Positions 1 through 9,059 of a stretch of DNA of 64,000 nucleotides are shown here, piece after piece; position 1 is the stretch's first letter, and every line of letters starts with the position of its first letter. A model generated the notes under the pieces. It ran no database searches. It was given only the letters and a program-made list of their open reading frames with translations, and was not told the origin of the DNA. The position numbers were made by a program, and so were the translations under genes. Location: assembly GCA_029262115.1 (NCBI GenBank), contig JAJCZZ010000059.1, positions 64,501 through 128,500 of the forward strand, given 5' to 3'. This stretch comes from Gemmatimonadota bacterium (GTDB taxonomy: Bacteria > Gemmatimonadota > Gemmatimonadetes > Longimicrobiales > Gaopeijiaceae).

Positions 1-147
1 GGGCGCCGAGAGGAACCCGCCGAGAAGGACGAAGGTGTCCGCGGGCACGGCCGGGAATACGTTCTCGACGGCCGCACCGGCGCCCAGCACCAGATACACC
101 ACGACCGGCGGCAGACCGGCCAGCCACTCGATCAGTTCCGAAAACAT
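1..147 (-). CDS. DedA-family membrane protein, N-terminal part
   Basis: This is the first 49 codons of a membrane protein whose remainder lies outside the window. It begins MFSELIEWLAGLPP and runs into a hydrophobic stretch followed by ENVFPAVPADTFVLLGGFL. The E-x3-FP-x-VP-x-(D/E) pattern is the hallmark of the DedA/SNARE-associated family, inner-membrane proteins linked to lipid flipping and membrane homeostasis. It starts 6 bp after the ispF stop, so it is probably the last part of the upstream lipid synthesis operon. The family call rests on this short segment only. Confidence 0.75.
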   Translation of the reverse strand, partial: MFSELIEWLAGLPPVVVYLVLGAGAAVENVFPAVPADTFVLLGGFLSAP

Positions 148-153
148 GGCGAA

Positions 154-651
154 TCAGGCGTCGGGCCCAGCGAACCCATCTGCCGAATCGATCAGGGCGA
201 TCGCGTGGACCGCGACCCCTTCCCTTCGGCCGATCCACCCCATGGTCTCGTTGGTCTTACCCTTTACCGAGACGCCGCGCGGGCCGATGCGGAGCGCCTT
301 TCCCAGCGCCGCCCGCATGGCGTCGACGTGGGGCCCGATCTTCGGCGACTCGCACACCACCGTCACATCCACGTTCACGACCTGGTAGTTGTGGGTCTCG
401 AGTACGTGGACGGCTCGCCGCAGGAGCTCGATCGAGTCCGCGCCGCGGTACTGGTCGTCCGACGGCGGAAAGTGGCTTCCGACGTTTCCTGCGCCCGCGG
501 CCCCCAGGATGGCGTCGATTACCGCATGCGCCACCGCGTCGCCGTCGGAATGCCCGGACAGCCCCGCGTGATCCGGAATGTCGACCCCGCCGAGGCGCAG
601 CGGACGATCATCGGCGAATCGGTGTGAATCGTACCCTGTCCCGACCCTCAC
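154..651 (-). CDS. ispF: 2-C-methyl-D-erythritol 2,4-cyclodiphosphate synthase
   Basis: IspF converts CDP-methylerythritol 2-phosphate to the 2,4-cyclodiphosphate in the MEP pathway to isoprenoids, in the cytosol. The 165-residue length is typical. The metal ligands D8, H10 and H42 and the K132-T133-x-E135 motif fall at the same positions as in the E. coli enzyme, and HSDGDAVAH (34-42) is intact. The gene follows fabF by 31 bp and precedes the dedA-like gene by 6 bp. It shows that this organism makes isoprenoids, and so its quinone tails, through the non-mevalonate route. ispD is not next to it. Confidence 0.97.
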   Translation of the reverse strand: MRVGTGYDSHRFADDRPLRLGGVDIPDHAGLSGHSDGDAVAHAVIDAILGAAGAGNVGSHFPPSDDQYRGADSIELLRRAVHVLETHNYQVVNVDVTVVCESPKIGPHVDAMRAALGKALRIGPRGVSVKGKTNETMGWIGRREGVAVHAIALIDSADGFAGPDA

Positions 652-682
652 CGCTCGGCCTCACGGCTCGAACCGAGGGGTA

Positions 683-1954
683 CTAACCCTCCCACCGGCG
701 CAGAGCGAGACACACGTTATGTCCGCCGAATCCGAAGGAATTGCTCAGGGCCAAGGACACCGGCCGCTCCACCGGGCCGTCGTGTGCGTAGTTCAAGTCG
801 CAAGCCGGGTCGGGCGTCTCGAGGTTGATCGTTGGAGGGATTCGACCCTCCCGGAGCGTCTGGATCGTGATGAACGCCTCCATGACCCCCGCCGCCCCCA
901 GAAGATGGCCCGTCATCGACTTGGTCGAGCCCATGATGATCGAGTAGGCGTGCTCCCCGAGCACCTCCTTCACCGCAGCGGTCTCGATCGCGTCCGCCAT
1001 GGTCGACGTCCCGTGCGCGTTCACATAGTCCACGTCCGTGGCCTCGACACCGGCTTCCGCCAACGCCTGACGCATCGCGTGCTGAGCCCCGTACCCGTCG
1101 GGCGGCGGCGCGGTGATGTGGTAGGCATCCCCCGACAGCCCGTAACCGACCACCTCCGCCAGGATCGGTACGCCGCGAGCCTTCGCGCGCTCCAATTCCT
1201 CGAGCACCAGAGCCCCGGCCCCCTCACCCATTACGAAGCCGTCCCGCGTCAGATCGAAGGGCCTGCTGGCCCCTTCCGGATCGTCGTTGCGGGTGGACAT
1301 CGCCTTCATGGCGGCAAAGCCGGCCACCGTCATCGGGGTGATGGTCGCCTCGGTGCCACCCGCCAGCATCATGTCCGCCACACCGAACTGGATGTGACGA
1401 ACCGCCGCTCCGATGGCGTGTGCGCTCGACGCGCACGCCGACACCGTGGCGTAGTTGGGCCCCTGCAGATTCCAGCGCATGGAAATCAGGCCCGCGGAGA
1501 TATCCGGTATGAACATCGGGATGAAGAACGGGCTCACGCGGTTGGGACCCGACTCGATCAGCTTACGATGCTGTTCCTCGAACGTCCCGATCCCGCCGAT
1601 TCCGCTTCCGAACACCACTCCGAAGCGCTCAGGCGCCACGCCGTTCGGAACCCCGTCCTCCAGATTCGCGTGGGCCATGGCTTGGAACGCCGCGGCCAGC
1701 GCGAATTGAGAGACCCGATCGTATCGCCGGGCCTCCTTCCGATCCATGTACCGCTCCGGATCGAAGTCCTTCACCTCGCATGCGATCCGGGTCGCGAAGT
1801 CCTCTGTGGCGTCGAAGGCCCGGATCCGACCCGCACCGCTGACACCGTCCAGAAGGTTCTTCCAGGTCGTGGTCGCGTCGTTCCCCACCGGTGAAACAAC
1901 GCCCATGCCGGTGACCACCACCCTGCGACCTGGGTCGCCCGAACCGCCTCCCAT
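683..1954 (-). CDS. fabF: 3-oxoacyl-ACP synthase II
   Basis: FabF condenses malonyl-ACP with acyl-ACP in fatty acid elongation. The protein has 423 residues and a complete catalytic triad: C174 in SACASS, H314 in VNAHGTST and H350 in SMTGHLLGAAG. The ATG at 1954 is preceded by GGGAG four bases upstream and gives a short glycine-rich N-terminus before the first beta strand (RVVVTGMG). It lies 26 bp behind acpP, the usual acpP-fabF pairing, inside a long fab operon. A third ketosynthase gene is not present in the window. Confidence 0.97.
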   Translation of the reverse strand: MGGGSGDPGRRVVVTGMGVVSPVGNDATTTWKNLLDGVSGAGRIRAFDATEDFATRIACEVKDFDPERYMDRKEARRYDRVSQFALAAAFQAMAHANLEDGVPNGVAPERFGVVFGSGIGGIGTFEEQHRKLIESGPNRVSPFFIPMFIPDISAGLISMRWNLQGPNYATVSACASSAHAIGAAVRHIQFGVADMMLAGGTEATITPMTVAGFAAMKAMSTRNDDPEGASRPFDLTRDGFVMGEGAGALVLEELERAKARGVPILAEVVGYGLSGDAYHITAPPPDGYGAQHAMRQALAEAGVEATDVDYVNAHGTSTMADAIETAAVKEVLGEHAYSIIMGSTKSMTGHLLGAAGVMEAFITIQTLREGRIPPTINLETPDPACDLNYAHDGPVERPVSLALSNSFGFGGHNVCLALRRWEG

Positions 1955-1980
1955 AGCGCTCCCGACTCCCGGAGCCCGGC

Positions 1981-2226
1981 TCAGCTTTCCTGGGAGTGCT
2001 TGCGCAGATACGAGATCGCGTCACCCACGGTGCGCATCTGCTCGGCGTCCTCGTCCGGAATATCGATGCCGAACTCCTCTTCGAACGCCATGACCAGCTC
2101 GACCGTGTCGAGGGAATCAGCGCCGAGGTCCTCAACAAACGAAGCCTCGTCGGTGACCTTCTCGGCCTCGACGCCAAGCTCGTTGATGATGATTTCACGC
2201 ACCCTCGACTCCGTAGCCTCGCTCAT
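1981..2226 (-). CDS. acpP: acyl carrier protein
   Basis: This acidic 81-residue protein carries growing acyl chains on a phosphopantetheine arm. The attachment serine is S38 in the [11 protein letters not shown] motif. The acidic helix II ([18 protein letters not shown]) that docks on FAS enzymes is intact. A strong ribosome binding site, AAGGAGG, lies five bases before the ATG, which fits the high expression expected of ACP. The 65-bp space to fabG is the largest gap within the fab cluster and could hold an extra promoter, but no convincing one is visible. Confidence 0.97.
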   Translation of the reverse strand: MSEATESRVREIIINELGVEAEKVTDEASFVEDLGADSLDTVELVMAFEEEFGIDIPDEDAEQMRTVGDAISYLRKHSQES

Positions 2227-2291
2227 GGTACCTCCTTGAAATGACTCGATTGATCGCGATCGGAAATGTACTGCAAATCAAAGGCCCGTGG

Positions 2292-3035
2292 TCACATGAC
2301 CATGCCGCCGTCCACGGCGAGAACCTGGCCGGTAATGTAGCGAGCGAACGGTCCCACGAGAAACCGAGCCACGCCGGAGATATCCGCCGGTTCGCCGAGC
2401 GCACCCATCGGGATGATTCCCTTCAAGGCCTCGACCTGCGAATCACTCAGTTCGTCCGTCATGTCCGTGCGGATGAAGCCGGGCGCGATCGCGTTACAGC
2501 GGACGCCCCGGCCCGCCAACTCCTTCGCGACGCTTTTGGTCAGGCCTACCATTCCGGCTTTGGACGCGGCGTAGTTCGCTTGGCCCGCGTTTCCGGTGAG
2601 CCCGACCACCGAGGTGATGTTGAGGATGGCACCGTCCCTGCGCTTCATCATGCCTCGGGCCACGGCCCGGGTGAGGTTGAACGCACCCTTCAGATTCGTG
2701 GCGATGACCTCGTCGAATTCCTCGTCCTTCATGCGAATGAGGATGTTGTCCCGGGTGATGCCCGCGTTGTTCACCAGGATGTCGACAGGCCCGACCGCCG
2801 CTTCGACCTCGGTCGTCATCTGCTGAACGGCGCCGGAGTCGGCCACGTCACACCCGAAGCCGGCGTGCCCCTCGCCCGGCAGTGCTTCCGCAGCTTCAGA
2901 CGCCCTTTGGCCGTTTCGCGCCACGATGGCTACGCGGCACCCTGCCGATGCCAGGCTTTCGCTGATGGCCAGGCCGATGCCCCGAGAGCCCCCGGTGACA
3001 AGCGCGACTTTCCCGTTGAGTTCTCTTCCGTTCAT
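2292..3035 (-). CDS. fabG: 3-oxoacyl-ACP reductase
   Basis: FabG is the NADPH-dependent short-chain reductase that reduces 3-oxoacyl-ACP. The 247-residue form starting MNGRELNGKVAL has the nucleotide motif TGGSRGIG (14-21), NNAG (89-92) and the catalytic set N114, S142, Y155, K159. The reading frame stays open another 53 codons upstream, but those codons overlap fabD and match no reductase N-terminus. The ATG at 3035 sits 4 bp after the fabD stop and is the natural start. Confidence 0.97.
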   Translation of the reverse strand: MNGRELNGKVALVTGGSRGIGLAISESLASAGCRVAIVARNGQRASEAAEALPGEGHAGFGCDVADSGAVQQMTTEVEAAVGPVDILVNNAGITRDNILIRMKDEEFDEVIATNLKGAFNLTRAVARGMMKRRDGAILNITSVVGLTGNAGQANYAASKAGMVGLTKSVAKELAGRGVRCNAIAPGFIRTDMTDELSDSQVEALKGIIPMGALGEPADISGVARFLVGPFARYITGQVLAVDGGMVM

Positions 3036-3039
3036 GGCG

Positions 3040-3957
3040 TCAGTCCGTGTAGGCGTCGATGTCCGAGGGTTCGCCAAGAGAAGCACAGGGCATTCCCTTC
3101 GCGTTTCGCCGATTGAGTCCGCATAGCACCGAACCCGGACCCAACTCGACGAAGCAGTGCGCTCCCGCCTCCACCATCGCCGCGACGGACGCACTCCAGC
3201 GCACGGGTGACGTGAGTTGCCGTACCAGCAGGTCGCGTGCCTCGCAGCCCCGGGTCACAAAGGCGCCCGTCACGTTGGAGACCACGGGGAATGCAGGATC
3301 CGAGAAGGAGACTCCATCGAGGCGCCTTTCGAGGCCCGATGCGGCCGACTCCATCAGCGGGGAATGAAACGCCCCCGAGACATTCAGCTCAACGACACGC
3401 TTCGCTCCCGCCTCCTTCGCGAACGCTATCCCCTGAGCAACGCCCACGACGTCCCCGCTGAACACGACCTGGCCTGCGGAGTTGAAGTTCGCGGGTACGC
3501 AGACTCCCGCGTCGACACGCCCGCACACGTCATCGACCGCCTCGTCTGCCAGGCCCAGAACGGCCGCCATGGCTCCCGGCCGCTCACGACCCGCCGCGAA
3601 CATCAGCTCACCCCTGAGGCGGACCGCCTCGAGCGCATCAGGGAATGAGAACGTGCCCGCCGCGACGTGCGCGCTGAACTCACCGAGCGAATGGCCCGCC
3701 GCCATCGCCACGTCACCCAGCCGATCCTTCATCACACGGTGGGCAGCCACCGAGTGGACCAGAATGGCCGGCTGCGCGTTCCGGGTCGCGGTCAACTCGT
3801 CGTCCGGTCCCTCGGCCATCAGCTCGGACAGCGCAAAGCCGAGAATCTCATCGGCCTCGGCCAGCGTGTCGCGGGCGACCGGGTACGCCTCGGACAGGGC
3901 TTTGGCCATTCCCACGGTCTGCGAGCCCTGCCCGGGAAAGAGAAGTGCGAGTTTCAT
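3040..3957 (-). CDS. fabD: malonyl-CoA:ACP transacylase
   Basis: FabD moves malonyl groups from CoA to ACP to feed the elongation cycle. The 305-residue protein opens with the LLFPGQGSQ motif, carries the nucleophile S90 in GHSLGE, and H198 in GAFHSP as the catalytic partner. Both the oxyanion glutamine loop and the size are normal for the family. It is placed between fabH (19 bp upstream) and fabG (4 bp downstream), the common fabH-fabD-fabG order. Confidence 0.97.
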   Translation of the reverse strand: MKLALLFPGQGSQTVGMAKALSEAYPVARDTLAEADEILGFALSELMAEGPDDELTATRNAQPAILVHSVAAHRVMKDRLGDVAMAAGHSLGEFSAHVAAGTFSFPDALEAVRLRGELMFAAGRERPGAMAAVLGLADEAVDDVCGRVDAGVCVPANFNSAGQVVFSGDVVGVAQGIAFAKEAGAKRVVELNVSGAFHSPLMESAASGLERRLDGVSFSDPAFPVVSNVTGAFVTRGCEARDLLVRQLTSPVRWSASVAAMVEAGAHCFVELGPGSVLCGLNRRNAKGMPCASLGEPSDIDAYTD

Positions 3958-3976
3958 AGTGGTCGGGTGGGGAGGG

Positions 3977-4972
3977 TCAGAAGCGCCAGATCATGGCGCC
4001 CCAGGTCAGCCCAGCGCCGAACGCCGCTGTCAGCACGGTGCTCCCCGGACCGACCAGGCCCTGCTCGCGAGCCTCGTCGAGCGCGACGGGGATCGTGGCG
4101 GAACTCATATTGCCGTAGCGGTCCAGATTCACATACACGCGATCCATGTCGATCCCGGCGTACCGTGCGGTGGCCTCGACAATCCGAACGTTGGCCTGAT
4201 GGGGGATCATCAGATCGATGTCATCCGCGCCCATTTCGGCGATCTCCAGAACCCGTCCCGCCGCCTCGGACATCGAGCGGACCGCGTTCTTGAAGACCTC
4301 TCGGCCCTCCATCTGGACGAGGTGGGTTCGCCGTACGAGTACGTCCGCGGACATCGGTTCGCGCACACCACCGCTGGGACGACAGAGAAGGTCGGCCATG
4401 CTCCCATCGGAGCGGTGGTAGCTGGCAACGATGCCTCGACCAGGGTGCTCCGAGCGACGAACCACCGCCGCTCCCGCACCGTCCCCGAACAGGACGCATG
4501 TCGCACGATCTTCCCAATCCACGATCCCGGTCATCTTCTCGGCCGCGACCACCAGCGCCACATCTCCATGACCCGCGACGAGGAAGCCTTCCGCCATCGT
4601 CAGGGCGTACAAGAACCCGCTGCACGCCGCGTGCAGGTCGAACGCAAAGGCCCCGTCGGCTCCGAGCAGTTCCTGGATGTCGCAAGCGGTCGACGGGAGC
4701 CACCGGTCGGGTGTCGCGGTAGACACGATCAGGACGTCGACATCGCTCGCGTCCAGACCCGCTTCGGCGAGCGCCGCCCGAGCCGCCTCGACGCCCATGG
4801 CGGCTGCGCCGGTCTCGTCGTCCGCGATCCGGCGAGTCACGATGCCCGTGCGTGTCCGGATCCACTCGTCCGATGTATCGAGCCGTAGGGCGAGATCATC
4901 GTTGGTGACGATGTTGTCCGGCAGATGCCGACCCGTGGCCGCGATCTCCACTCGGGGGAGCGGGGCTGCCAT
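3977..4972 (-). CDS. fabH: 3-oxoacyl-ACP synthase III
   Basis: FabH starts fatty acid synthesis by condensing acetyl-CoA or a branched acyl-CoA with malonyl-ACP. C117 in HAACSGF, H258 in PHQANVRI and N288 in RYGNMSSA form the triad. The plsX stop and this start share one base (TGATG), with GGAG five bases before the ATG. A GTG one codon further upstream is also in frame but leaves only two bases after GGAG, so the ATG is preferred. The overlap implies translational coupling to plsX. Confidence 0.96.
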   Translation of the reverse strand: MAAPLPRVEIAATGRHLPDNIVTNDDLALRLDTSDEWIRTRTGIVTRRIADDETGAAAMGVEAARAALAEAGLDASDVDVLIVSTATPDRWLPSTACDIQELLGADGAFAFDLHAACSGFLYALTMAEGFLVAGHGDVALVVAAEKMTGIVDWEDRATCVLFGDGAGAAVVRRSEHPGRGIVASYHRSDGSMADLLCRPSGGVREPMSADVLVRRTHLVQMEGREVFKNAVRSMSEAAGRVLEIAEMGADDIDLMIPHQANVRIVEATARYAGIDMDRVYVNLDRYGNMSSATIPVALDEAREQGLVGPGSTVLTAAFGAGLTWGAMIWRF

Positions 4973-5961
4973 CACATCTCCTGAGAAGGCTCGGAGTGCG
5001 CTTGCGCCTGATGACGAACCAGGCCGGTCCGTACCGCCTGAGCCGCGACCGCGACGGCATTTTGAATCGCACGGGGCGGGGACTCTCCGTGGCAGATGAT
5101 GGACACTCCGCCAACTCCGAGCAATGGAGCGCCGCCATACTCGGTGTAGTCCAGGAAGCGAAATACGTCGTGGAGGTTGATGCCACTCTCGTCACCCTTG
5201 AGCTCCTTTTGCAGGAGACCGATGATGAAGTGCGAGACCGACTCGTAGAACTTCAAGACCACGTTGCCCACGAATCCGTCACACACCACTACGTCGCACA
5301 CTCCGCGGATGATGTCGCGACCTTCGACGTTCCCGACGAAGTTCAACGTCTCGTCCGCGGCGAGAAGCCGATGGGCCTCGACCGCGAGTTCATCGCCCTT
5401 CTCAGGCTCCTCGCCGATGTTCAGGAGCGCGACCCGGGGCTCAGGACGACCCATGACGTCCTGCGCGTAGACCCGCCCCAACCGAGCGAACTGCAAGAGG
5501 TGGTGCGGCTTGCAGTCGACGTTGGCGCCCGCGTCGAGCATCACGCATGGGGACATCGAGGTGGGAAGGATCGTGCCGATGGCCGGACGATCCACGCCCG
5601 GAAGAGGGCGCAACGTGAACATCGACGTCGCCATGACCGCGCCGGTCGACCCCGCGCTCACGAACGCGGCCGCCTCGCCGCTCTTCTGAAGCTTCAACCC
5701 AACGACGATCGACGACTCCGGCTTCCGTCGGATAACGGACGCAGGAGAGTCAGCCGCAGTCACACGATCGGGAGCGTGCACCACGTGGAGGCGGTCCCTC
5801 GGTGCATCCGGATAGCGCGATAGCTCCGCATCGATCAAGGAGCGGTCGCCCACCAGTACGACCTCGATATCGGGGTCCAACTCCTGGAGGGCCCCGATCG
5901 CACCGGCAACCTCGGCCGCAGGTGCGTGATCGGTACCCATCGCGTCCAGGGCGATGCGCAC
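4972..5961 (-). CDS. plsX: phosphate acyltransferase PlsX
   Basis: PlsX makes acyl-phosphate from acyl-ACP, the donor for the first acylation of glycerol 3-phosphate. The protein starts VRIALDAMGTDHAP, the usual N-terminus, from a GTG at 5961, 13 bp after rpmF and behind an AGGGGG ribosome site. An in-frame extension upstream would read through rpmF and is not family-like. Conserved segments GAIGAL, SAGSTGA and NIGEEPEKG are present, and 329 residues is normal. The rpmF-plsX-fabHDG order is widespread in bacteria. Confidence 0.96.
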   Translation of the reverse strand: MRIALDAMGTDHAPAAEVAGAIGALQELDPDIEVVLVGDRSLIDAELSRYPDAPRDRLHVVHAPDRVTAADSPASVIRRKPESSIVVGLKLQKSGEAAAFVSAGSTGAVMATSMFTLRPLPGVDRPAIGTILPTSMSPCVMLDAGANVDCKPHHLLQFARLGRVYAQDVMGRPEPRVALLNIGEEPEKGDELAVEAHRLLAADETLNFVGNVEGRDIIRGVCDVVVCDGFVGNVVLKFYESVSHFIIGLLQKELKGDESGINLHDVFRFLDYTEYGGAPLLGVGGVSIICHGESPPRAIQNAVAVAAQAVRTGLVRHQAQAHSEPSQEM

Positions 5962-5974
5962 CCGACTCGACCCC

Positions 5975-6157
5975 CTACTCGACGTCGACTTCGATGACGG
6001 ATTCGCCGTTGTAGTACCCACAACTCGGACAGACCCGATGCGGCTGCTTGTGGTCACCGCACTTCGGGCACGTCTGGGTGGCTACAGGCTCGGCCTTATA
6101 GTGAGTCCGCCGCTTCCGCTTCCGTTGCTTCGAAGTCCGCTTCTTTGGGACTGCCAT
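5975..6157 (-). CDS. rpmF: 50S ribosomal protein L32
   Basis: This 60-residue basic protein begins [17 protein letters not shown], the standard L32 N-terminus, and carries two zinc-binding pairs, CPKCG (30-34) and CPSCG (43-47). It is therefore the zinc-containing C+ form rather than a zinc-free paralogue. It lies 7 bp after the DUF177 gene and 13 bp before plsX, the conserved yceD-rpmF-plsX arrangement that links ribosome and lipid synthesis. Confidence 0.97.
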   Translation of the reverse strand: MAVPKKRTSKQRKRKRRTHYKAEPVATQTCPKCGDHKQPHRVCPSCGYYNGESVIEVDVE

Positions 6158-6164
6158 AACCCGT

Positions 6165-6677
6165 TCACTCTTCTTTGAGCGCCCGGAGTGCCTCCCACCT
6201 TGGGTCGGTCTCGTCCCGGACGCAGGCGCACGACTCTTGGTTCAGATTCGCACCGCACGTCGGGCAGAGCCCCTTACACTCCGGCTCGCAAACGATAAAT
6301 GGGTCGATGGCGAGGACGATCTCCTCACGCACCGCCTCCGTAACATCCAACTCAGCCGCGTCCGCGTCGAACGGACGGACATCTCCATTGTCCTCGGACC
6401 CCAGGTCGTCCTCGTCCGCGAACACCATCGTGACGTCGTGGTTCAACCGATCGGTCACGTCCTTCAGACACCGCCTGCACTCACGCTCCAGCCGTGCGGA
6501 CATCCTGCCACGAACGACGATCTCTCCGGTCCCCGCTTGAGATGCCTGCACCTCGATTCGAAGCGGTCCGTCGAACTCGAATTCCAAGCCCATGAACATC
6601 GGATCGTCCGGTGGCACGGAGGCGTCCAGCGCCACCGTCCCCTCACGGTCGAGCCGACCGAGATCAATCCTGAGCAT
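6165..6677 (-). CDS. DUF177 (YceD-like) protein
   Basis: This is a 170-residue acidic protein of the DUF177/YceD family, which is almost always found just before rpmF. In plants and E. coli its relatives affect 23S rRNA levels. The N-terminal half is a beta-rich domain with the CRRCL motif (68-72). The C-terminus has the CxxxCxxLCxxCG cluster and a further CAC, probably a metal site. No ribosome binding site precedes the ATG at 6677. A consensus promoter ends about nine bases upstream, so the transcript is probably leaderless. Confidence 0.9.
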   Translation of the reverse strand: MLRIDLGRLDREGTVALDASVPPDDPMFMGLEFEFDGPLRIEVQASQAGTGEIVVRGRMSARLERECRRCLKDVTDRLNHDVTMVFADEDDLGSEDNGDVRPFDADAAELDVTEAVREEIVLAIDPFIVCEPECKGLCPTCGANLNQESCACVRDETDPRWEALRALKEE

Positions 6678-6685
6678 AGTCGTGG

Positions 6686-6714
6686 AAGCTATCTGGCAAG
6701 CAGAAGTGTGTCAA
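6686..6714 (-). promoter_or_regulatory. Predicted promoter of the DUF177-rpmF-plsX-fab operon
   Basis: On the minus strand TTGACA (6714-6709) is followed by a 17-bp spacer and TAGCTT (6691-6686). The -35 is a perfect housekeeping match and the -10 keeps the T, A and final T. Initiation 6-9 bases further on falls at 6680-6677, on or next to the ATG of the DUF177 gene. This is the only clear promoter seen for the ten-gene lipid operon. Confidence 0.6.
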
Positions 6715-6786
6715 CGCGAAGGTGCTGTCCCGCAAGGGCTTTCCTGGCCCGGTCCCCGAGCTGGGTCGCGGGGTGTCAGCACATCG

Positions 6787-7209
6787 TCAGCGGGTGGTGA
6801 TCCGGTCGCTTTCGCTGAAGAAGAAGGCGATCTCGTTGGCCGCGTTCTCATCGGAGTCCGACGCGTGGATCGCGTTGCGCCCCTTCGACTCGGCGTACAG
6901 CTTCCGGACGGTACCCTCGGCAGCTTCGGCGGGGTCGGTCGCTCCGATGGCGTCTCTCAGACTCGGTACGGCGTCCGTCGCCTCCAGGACCATCGGAATG
7001 ACCGGTCCGGACGTCATGAACTCGACGAGCTCGCCGTAGAAGGGTCGCTCCCGGTGGACCGCGTAGAAGGCGCCCGCCTGCTCCGCCGAGAGCCGGGTCA
7101 TCCGGAGCGCTCGGATCGCGAAGCCCCCGTCTTCGAGGTGCGCCAGGATTTTGCCCGCGTTCCCGCTCGCGACAGCGTCCGGCTTGATGATCGCCAGGGT
7201 ACGGCTCAT
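6787..7209 (-). CDS. ndk: nucleoside diphosphate kinase
   Basis: Ndk balances nucleoside triphosphate pools by transferring the gamma phosphate through a phosphohistidine. The active-site histidine is H115 in the RNAIHASDS motif (HGSDS in most homologues). The N-terminal [10 protein letters not shown] and K10 are standard and 140 residues is the usual length. Its ATG overlaps the stop of the CBS-domain gene (ATGA), so the two are translationally coupled. It is the last gene of the sucC-sucD-CBS-ndk unit. Confidence 0.97.
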   Translation of the reverse strand: MSRTLAIIKPDAVASGNAGKILAHLEDGGFAIRALRMTRLSAEQAGAFYAVHRERPFYGELVEFMTSGPVIPMVLEATDAVPSLRDAIGATDPAEAAEGTVRKLYAESKGRNAIHASDSDENAANEIAFFFSESDRITTR

Positions 7210-8138
7210 ATGTCGGAACTCTCTGTTCGTTCGTTCGTGTGAAGGTCGTGAGGGCGGTGGAGAACACCCAGGATGGAATCTCTCGTGATGAAACCGACGA
7301 ACTCCCCGTCCCGTACCACGGGAAGCTGCTCCACGCCGCGGTTCACCATCATGTTCGCCGCTTCGGACAGCGGCTGGTCTTCAGACACGCAGAGGATCGA
7401 CCGGCTCATGAGATCGCGTGCCGCGAGCGGTTGGTCGGCGACCTCGTTGCTTCGTCCCTCTCTTGGGCCCTTCCGTACGACATGCCCGAGTGCGTCCCCC
7501 GCCGTGAGGATGCCGAGGACCTCGTACCGGTCACCCACCACCGGCACGGCCCGTATCCTGCGCCGGACCATGAGATCGAGCACCTCGGCCATGGGCGTGT
7601 CCGGATACACGCGGTAGCGGGCGGGCAGAAGGGCGTCCGCGACGATGTGCCGGGGCTGGAACTCCGCGTCCATCAATTCTGCCAAAGCGCGAACGTCGGA
7701 CGCCGAGCGCGCGGCCGCCAACTGCTGGATTCTCTCCGGGGTGCGGAGCACGTGCTCCACGATCGGCAACAACTGTTGGCGGAGACCGGCGATCTTGCCC
7801 GGCGTGAGGAAGGCCAGCACCACCCGAGCCTCCACGGTCTCACCGCCTGCCCGTTCCACCGTGATCGGCACGTCCGATACGGCAACACCCAGCGACGTCC
7901 GTCGAAGAGTGGGTACTCGGGCGAGGACCGCCACAACCCCGTCGCCAACGGTCACGGCATCGCCCCGATCGCCCGAAGCGATGGCACCGGCCAACTCGAG
8001 GATCTCGTCGGAGTCGACCTGATCATCAGCCGCGACTCGGGTGAACACCGCTCGAAGGAGCGAGTCGAACCCGGCGTCACCGTGAAGGTCGGCGGGGCCT
8101 ACGAACCAGGCGTCGCGTAACAGATCGGACAGTTTCAT
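7206..8138 (-). CDS. PTS-IIA-like domain fused to tandem CBS domains
   Basis: The 310-residue soluble protein has two parts. Residues 1-160 resemble a fructose/nitrogen-type PTS EIIA domain: an opening LSDLL helix, the segment [13 protein letters not shown] and a C-terminal helical stretch [16 protein letters not shown]. Residues 167-292 form two CBS motifs ([10 protein letters not shown]...[11 protein letters not shown] and [10 protein letters not shown]...[10 protein letters not shown]), which usually bind adenine nucleotides. In EIIA proteins the segment reads GNGIAIPHAR; here the phosphorylated histidine position is L72. The domain therefore looks like a sensor or scaffold, not a phosphocarrier. 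The gene follows sucD by 34 bp and overlaps ndk by 4 bp, which suggests a role tied to energy charge, though the function is unknown. Confidence 0.8.
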   Translation of the reverse strand: MKLSDLLRDAWFVGPADLHGDAGFDSLLRAVFTRVAADDQVDSDEILELAGAIASGDRGDAVTVGDGVVAVLARVPTLRRTSLGVAVSDVPITVERAGGETVEARVVLAFLTPGKIAGLRQQLLPIVEHVLRTPERIQQLAAARSASDVRALAELMDAEFQPRHIVADALLPARYRVYPDTPMAEVLDLMVRRRIRAVPVVGDRYEVLGILTAGDALGHVVRKGPREGRSNEVADQPLAARDLMSRSILCVSEDQPLSEAANMMVNRGVEQLPVVRDGEFVGFITRDSILGVLHRPHDLHTNERTESSDI

Positions 8139-8172
8139 GGAGTGCCCCCCAAGGGACCGGGGCGCGCCGGGC

Positions 8173-9057
8173 TCAGCCCAGTGCGTCCTGGATGAGGCCC
8201 ACGATGTCGGCTGGCCGTTCGGCCACCGAGATCCCGTTGTCCTCGAACGACTTCATCTTCTCCTCCGCCGTACCGGCCGAACCGCTGATGATGGCGCCCG
8301 CATGGCCCATCCGACGACCTGGAGGCGCCGTCTGTCCTGCGATGAACCCGACCACGGGCTTCGACATGTTCGCCTTGACCCAGGCGGCGGCCTCTTGCTC
8401 ATCGGTGCCGCCGATCTCTCCGATCATCACGACGGCGGTCGTATCGGGATCGTTCTCGAAAGCCTCGAGGCAGTCGATGAAGTTGGTGCCGATCAGGGGG
8501 TCCCCGCCGATGCCCACACAGGTGGTCTGGCCGAGCCCGACGTTCGACAGTTGGAACACGGCCTCGTAGGTCAGCGTCCCGGATCGCGACACCACGCCGA
8601 TCGGCCCTTCCTTCACGATCTGCGCCGGTAGGATGCCGACCTTCGACTTGCCTGGAGAGATCAGCCCGGGGCAGTTCGGACCCAGAACCCGCACGCCGTG
8701 GTCGCGCGCGAACGCGTGAGCTCGCGCCATGTCGAGGACGGGCACGCCCTCCGTGATGCAGACCACCAGGTCGACACCGGAATCGACGGCCTCCATGATC
8801 GCTCCCGCGGCGAACGGAGGGGGCACGTAGATCACGGACGTGTTGGCCCCTGTCTCGGCGACCGCTTGATCCATCGTATTGAAGATCGGCGCGGTCGTCC
8901 CGTCCGGGCCGTCGAACGTCTGCCCCCCCTTCCCCGGGGTCACGCCCGCCACGACCTGCGTTCCGTACTCCATCATCTGACGGGTGTGGAACGACCCGTC
9001 CCGCCCCGTGATGCCCTGGACCACCAGCTTGGTGTCGCGATCGATGAAAATGGCCAT
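8173..9057 (-). CDS. sucD: succinyl-CoA synthetase alpha subunit
   Basis: SucD with SucC interconverts succinyl-CoA and succinate with substrate-level phosphorylation in the TCA cycle. The 294-residue protein has the CoA-binding Rossmann segment [11 protein letters not shown], the [11 protein letters not shown] motif and the phosphorylated H252 in RRMGHAGAI. It starts 2 bp after sucC, and together they form the head of an operon with a CBS-domain gene and ndk. Confidence 0.97.
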   Translation of the reverse strand: MAIFIDRDTKLVVQGITGRDGSFHTRQMMEYGTQVVAGVTPGKGGQTFDGPDGTTAPIFNTMDQAVAETGANTSVIYVPPPFAAGAIMEAVDSGVDLVVCITEGVPVLDMARAHAFARDHGVRVLGPNCPGLISPGKSKVGILPAQIVKEGPIGVVSRSGTLTYEAVFQLSNVGLGQTTCVGIGGDPLIGTNFIDCLEAFENDPDTTAVVMIGEIGGTDEQEAAAWVKANMSKPVVGFIAGQTAPPGRRMGHAGAIISGSAGTAEEKMKSFEDNGISVAERPADIVGLIQDALG

Positions 9058-9059
9058 GT

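Noticed and set aside
2292-3194. Longer FabG of 300 residues
   Set aside because: The extra 53 residues overlap fabD and do not resemble a reductase N-terminus; the ATG at 3035 fits the family.
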